Of a stretch of DNA of 6,006 nt, positions 3,924 to 6,006 are shown piece by piece; the first letter of the stretch is position 1, and every line of letters begins with the position of its first letter. This DNA is from Candidatus Nomurabacteria bacterium CG_4_10_14_0_2_um_filter_30_12 (GTDB taxonomy: Bacteria > Patescibacteriota > Minisyncoccia > Phycocordibacterales > UBA9973): NCBI GenBank assembly GCA_002792755.1, contig PFOY01000013.1, positions 1 through 6,006 on the forward strand, written 5' to 3'. Under the pieces are notes generated by a model. The model had not been told where the DNA came from. It was given only the letters and a program-made list of their open reading frames with translations, and searched no databases. The translations under genes were made by a program, and so were the position numbers.

Positions 3924-6006
3924 TTAGCTGTGAGTCGTGGTTGTCTTTTTAGAGATAGTAGTAGTTTCAGGATTATAATATGCTTTTTTAATAGCAAGAA
4001 CAAGTAAAACTATAAATAAGATAATCAAAAGCCAGCCTAGTAAAGTATTTGGAAAGAAATTAGCTCCTCCTAAGAATGCTAATGCTCCTAATTGAACGGT
4101 ATTATTATCTTCTATTACTGTTGTAGGAGTAGGTTCATTCCAAACTTGTGCAGAAACATTTGCATTTACTGATTGAGGAAAACCTGAAGGATCAGTGTAG
4201 CTCAATGTTGCGGGGAAATTTAGATTTGTTCCAGCTGGTATATTGTCTCTTACTTTCACTCTTACTGTCACTGTGCCTTGGCCATTTGCTTTTAGTGTAC
4301 CTAGGTTAAAGATTAATGTGTTGCCAGATTTATTAGGATTGTTTGGAGTTGAGAACATATAATTTACTTCGTAAGGGAGATCCATTCGTAGTGTAAGATT
4401 AGTTATAGCACCTGTGCCAATGTTTTGATAATTTACAGTGTAATTTATTTCATCTCCTGGTTTTGGTCTTGTGTTGTCTATAGTAGGTACTATTGGTTGA
4501 TTACGATCTACAGAAGATGTGATAAGTACGAGAGATGTTGGTGTAGGTTTTGGATTGTTTATTGTTTGTGCACGGACAGATACTGTAGTTGAATCGCTAG
4601 CGGATCCAAAATTATTAGTACAAGTTAAAGTATAAGTCTTATTTGTGGTTAATGACCCAGTATAAAAGCTACCAGGACCGATGCTTTTTGTTCCAACCCA
4701 ACCAGAAGATCCACCACTTGCATGACAAGATGTAGCATTTGCTGTATACCAACGAACAAATGTAGTTCCGTTATAAGGTACACTTTCTTCGTCTGTAGCG
4801 ATAGCTACTGTTGGTTGATTATTATTTTGTTGACTACCTACTATTACCGTTACTGATTTAGTATCAGAGCCACTATTATAATTTGAACAAGAAATTGTGT
4901 AAGTTGTTGAATATGAAAGGGTGCCAGTGTTAAAACTATTTGAATAAATACTTTTTGTTCCTGCCCAATTATTTGATCCTCCACTTGCATAACAAGATGT
5001 AGCATTGATTGGATACCAACGAACTATTGTATTTTCACCAGAAGAAATATTTGTTCTATCTGCAGTTATGCTTACACTTGGTTGTAAATATGTATTTTGA
5101 TTACTGACATTTACAGTAACTGATTCAGTAGTAGCGCCAGCACTATTTCCACATGTCATTGTATATACTGTAGTGGTATAAAGAGCTCCAGTAGGGAAAC
5201 TGCCACTATATGTGCTTCGTGTTGTTCCTGACCAATAGTTGCTACCATTACTTGCTGTACAATATGTAGGATTGTTTGTTGGGTTCCAACTAATATATGA
5301 AGAGCCGCCAGAAGTTACATATGTTGGGTTTGCTGTAAGATTAATAATTGGTGGAATATTATAATTATTGTTGTTTACATAAACTGTCACTGAGGCATAT
5401 GCTGGAATTGTGCTAGAAGAATTATAACAAGTGATGCTATAAGTCGTATTGTTGTATAAAGCTCCAGTAGGGAAGCTACCACCATTTATACTTTTATAAT
5501 CAGACCAACCATTTGATCCACCACTTGCAGAACAAGATGTCGCATTGTAAGGTGTCCAAGTGATGTATGTTGAATTACCAGAAGTTATATTTGTTGAACC
5601 AGCGGTTAAAGTAACTGATGGATTTTGTGCTTGTTGACTTACTGTGATTATTATTGAATCAGTACTTTGTCCGACACTATTACTACAAGTCATATAATAA
5701 GTAGTTGTTGAATAAAGAGTTCCTGTGTAAAAACTACCATTAGATGTGCTTTTATTATTTCCAGCCCAACCATTAGTACCACCACTTGCTGTACAAGAAG
5801 TAGGATTGTTTGTTGTTGACCAACGAACTGTGGTATTTCCACCAGAAGTTAGGTTTTGATTGTCTGCAGATAAGATGACAGTAGGTGCAAAAGTAATAGA
5901 ACTAAAACTAGCATAAACAGTACAATTAGAATAAATAGGATTAGTAGTGTAAATATTTCCAGATAAATTACCACCACAACTACCAGTAACTGAAGATATC
6001 GAATAT
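3924..6006 (-). CDS. Large surface protein: Ig-like repeats, DUF11-like domain, C-terminal TM anchor (5' end outside window)
   Basis: The frame is open through the right edge, giving 693 visible residues. The ATG at 5693 is an internal Met (TYYMTCSNS) within a repeat, not the start. Order from the N-side: the tail of a Cys-containing domain (GSCGGNLSGNIYTT, then CTVYASF) like the end of a divergent InlB-type repeat; five Ig-like repeats of ~88 residues; a Pro/Thr linker (PKPTPTS); a DUF11-like beta-sandwich (about 4472-4149: PGDEINYTVNYQNIGTGAI, then NIPAGTNLNFPATLSY); another Pro/Thr linker; a transmembrane helix (about 4046-3990, LLGWLLIILFIVLLVLAI) followed by KK and a Thr-rich tail. Topology: exported ectodomain, one anchor, short cytoplasmic end; no LPXTG motif. 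Rich in Ser, Thr and Asn. Likely an adhesin or cell-surface stalk; partner unknown. The signal peptide would lie outside the window. Confidence 0.9.
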   Translation of the reverse strand, partial: YSISSVTGSCGGNLSGNIYTTNPIYSNCTVYASFSSITFAPTVILSADNQNLTSGGNTTVRWSTTNNPTSCTASGGTNGWAGNNKSTSNGSFYTGTLYSTTTYYMTCSNSVGQSTDSIIITVSQQAQNPSVTLTAGSTNITSGNSTYITWTPYNATSCSASGGSNGWSDYKSINGGSFPTGALYNNTTYSITCYNSSSTIPAYASVTVYVNNNNYNIPPIINLTANPTYVTSGGSSYISWNPTNNPTYCTASNGSNYWSGTTRSTYSGSFPTGALYTTTVYTMTCGNSAGATTESVTVNVSNQNTYLQPSVSITADRTNISSGENTIVRWYPINATSCYASGGSNNWAGTKSIYSNSFNTGTLSYSTTYTISCSNYNSGSDTKSVTVIVGSQQNNNQPTVAIATDEESVPYNGTTFVRWYTANATSCHASGGSSGWVGTKSIGPGSFYTGSLTTNKTYTLTCTNNFGSASDSTTVSVRAQTINNPKPTPTSLVLITSSVDRNQPIVPTIDNTRPKPGDEINYTVNYQNIGTGAITNLTLRMDLPYEVNYMFSTPNNPNKSGNTLIFNLGTLKANGQGTVTVRVKVRDNIPAGTNLNFPATLSYTDPSGFPQSVNANVSAQVWNEPTPTTVIEDNNTVQLGALAFLGGANFFPNTLLGWLLIILFIVLLVLAIKKAYYNPETTTISKKTTTTHS
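4566..5885 (-). repeat. Five tandem Ig-like repeats in the surface protein gene
   Basis: Units at about 5885-5622, 5621-5364, 5354-5094, 5081-4824 and 4814-4566, a period near 265 bp. Each unit has the plan PxVxLTAxxxxxxSGxxxx, then W, TSCxASGGSNxW, a GSFxTGxL block, TYxxTCxN, and a valine-rich last strand. The two Cys (SC and TC) are about 35 residues apart and could form a disulfide or clasp within each domain. The units are clearly related in DNA too (for example the block coding for SCxASGG), but have diverged enough that recent homogenisation is not obvious. Such arrays can gain or lose units by recombination. Confidence 0.88.

Noticed and set aside
5691..5693. ATG at 5693 as the start of the surface protein
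   Set aside because: It is inside an Ig-like repeat; the frame stays open with another complete repeat up to 5888 and on to the window edge.
4566..5885. CRISPR-like array
   Set aside because: The ~265-bp periodicity comes from protein domain repeats in one open frame, not short identical repeats with spacers.
1..6006. Alternative genetic code with TGA as Gly
   Set aside because: RT and the pseudouridine synthase both end properly at TGA at the expected family length, and no in-frame TGA was needed inside any gene.

Overview
The window is AT-rich and compact. It carries a diversity-generating retroelement (DGR), an S20 gene, a small cold-shock protein, an RluF-type pseudouridine synthase and a large repeat-rich surface protein with a single C-terminal membrane anchor. 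TGA is used as a stop (reverse transcriptase, pseudouridine synthase), so the standard bacterial code applies. Small AT-rich genome style, very short gaps, weak or absent Shine-Dalgarno sites and a DGR next to an Ig-like surface protein together suggest a Patescibacteria/CPR bacterium (Parcubacteria-like). That is inference; no taxonomic marker was searched.

Left part (1-2549): the DGR. A target gene enters from the left edge, open from the first codon at position 3, and ends at 656. Its last ~38 codons are the variable repeat (VR, ~529-641). A near copy, the template repeat (TR, ~958-1070), lies 429 bp downstream outside any credible gene. Over 113 aligned bases the two differ at 19 positions, and every one is an adenine in TR. 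All nine AAY codons of TR are altered in VR, which is the signature of adenine-specific mutagenic retrohoming. A strong hairpin terminator follows TR by 10 bp. An Avd-like four-helix-bundle gene lies on the opposite strand (1079-1387, with homology continuing to ~1444), followed by the DGR-type reverse transcriptase on the + strand (~1440-2549). The usual co-directional avd-TR-RT order is broken by the inverted avd. The avd and RT reading frames overlap head to head across a hairpin and a run of nine G, and the RT active site reads YADN instead of YxDD.

Middle (2546-3194): rpsT has a promoter overlapping the RT stop codon and almost no leader. A bidirectional terminator separates it from a convergent cold-shock gene, whose TTGACA-17-TATACT promoter sits at the 3' end of the next gene.

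Right part (3183-6006, - strand): an RluF-like 23S rRNA pseudouridine synthase lies 27 bp downstream of a surface protein gene that runs off the right edge. The surface protein has five full ~88-residue Ig-like repeats with a conserved Cys pair, a DUF11-like domain, a transmembrane helix and a short basic/Thr-rich tail.

How it works together: RT plus Avd would copy TR RNA with errors at A and write the result into the 3' end of the target gene, diversifying the C-terminal binding surface of its product. The housekeeping genes to the right appear unrelated to this.
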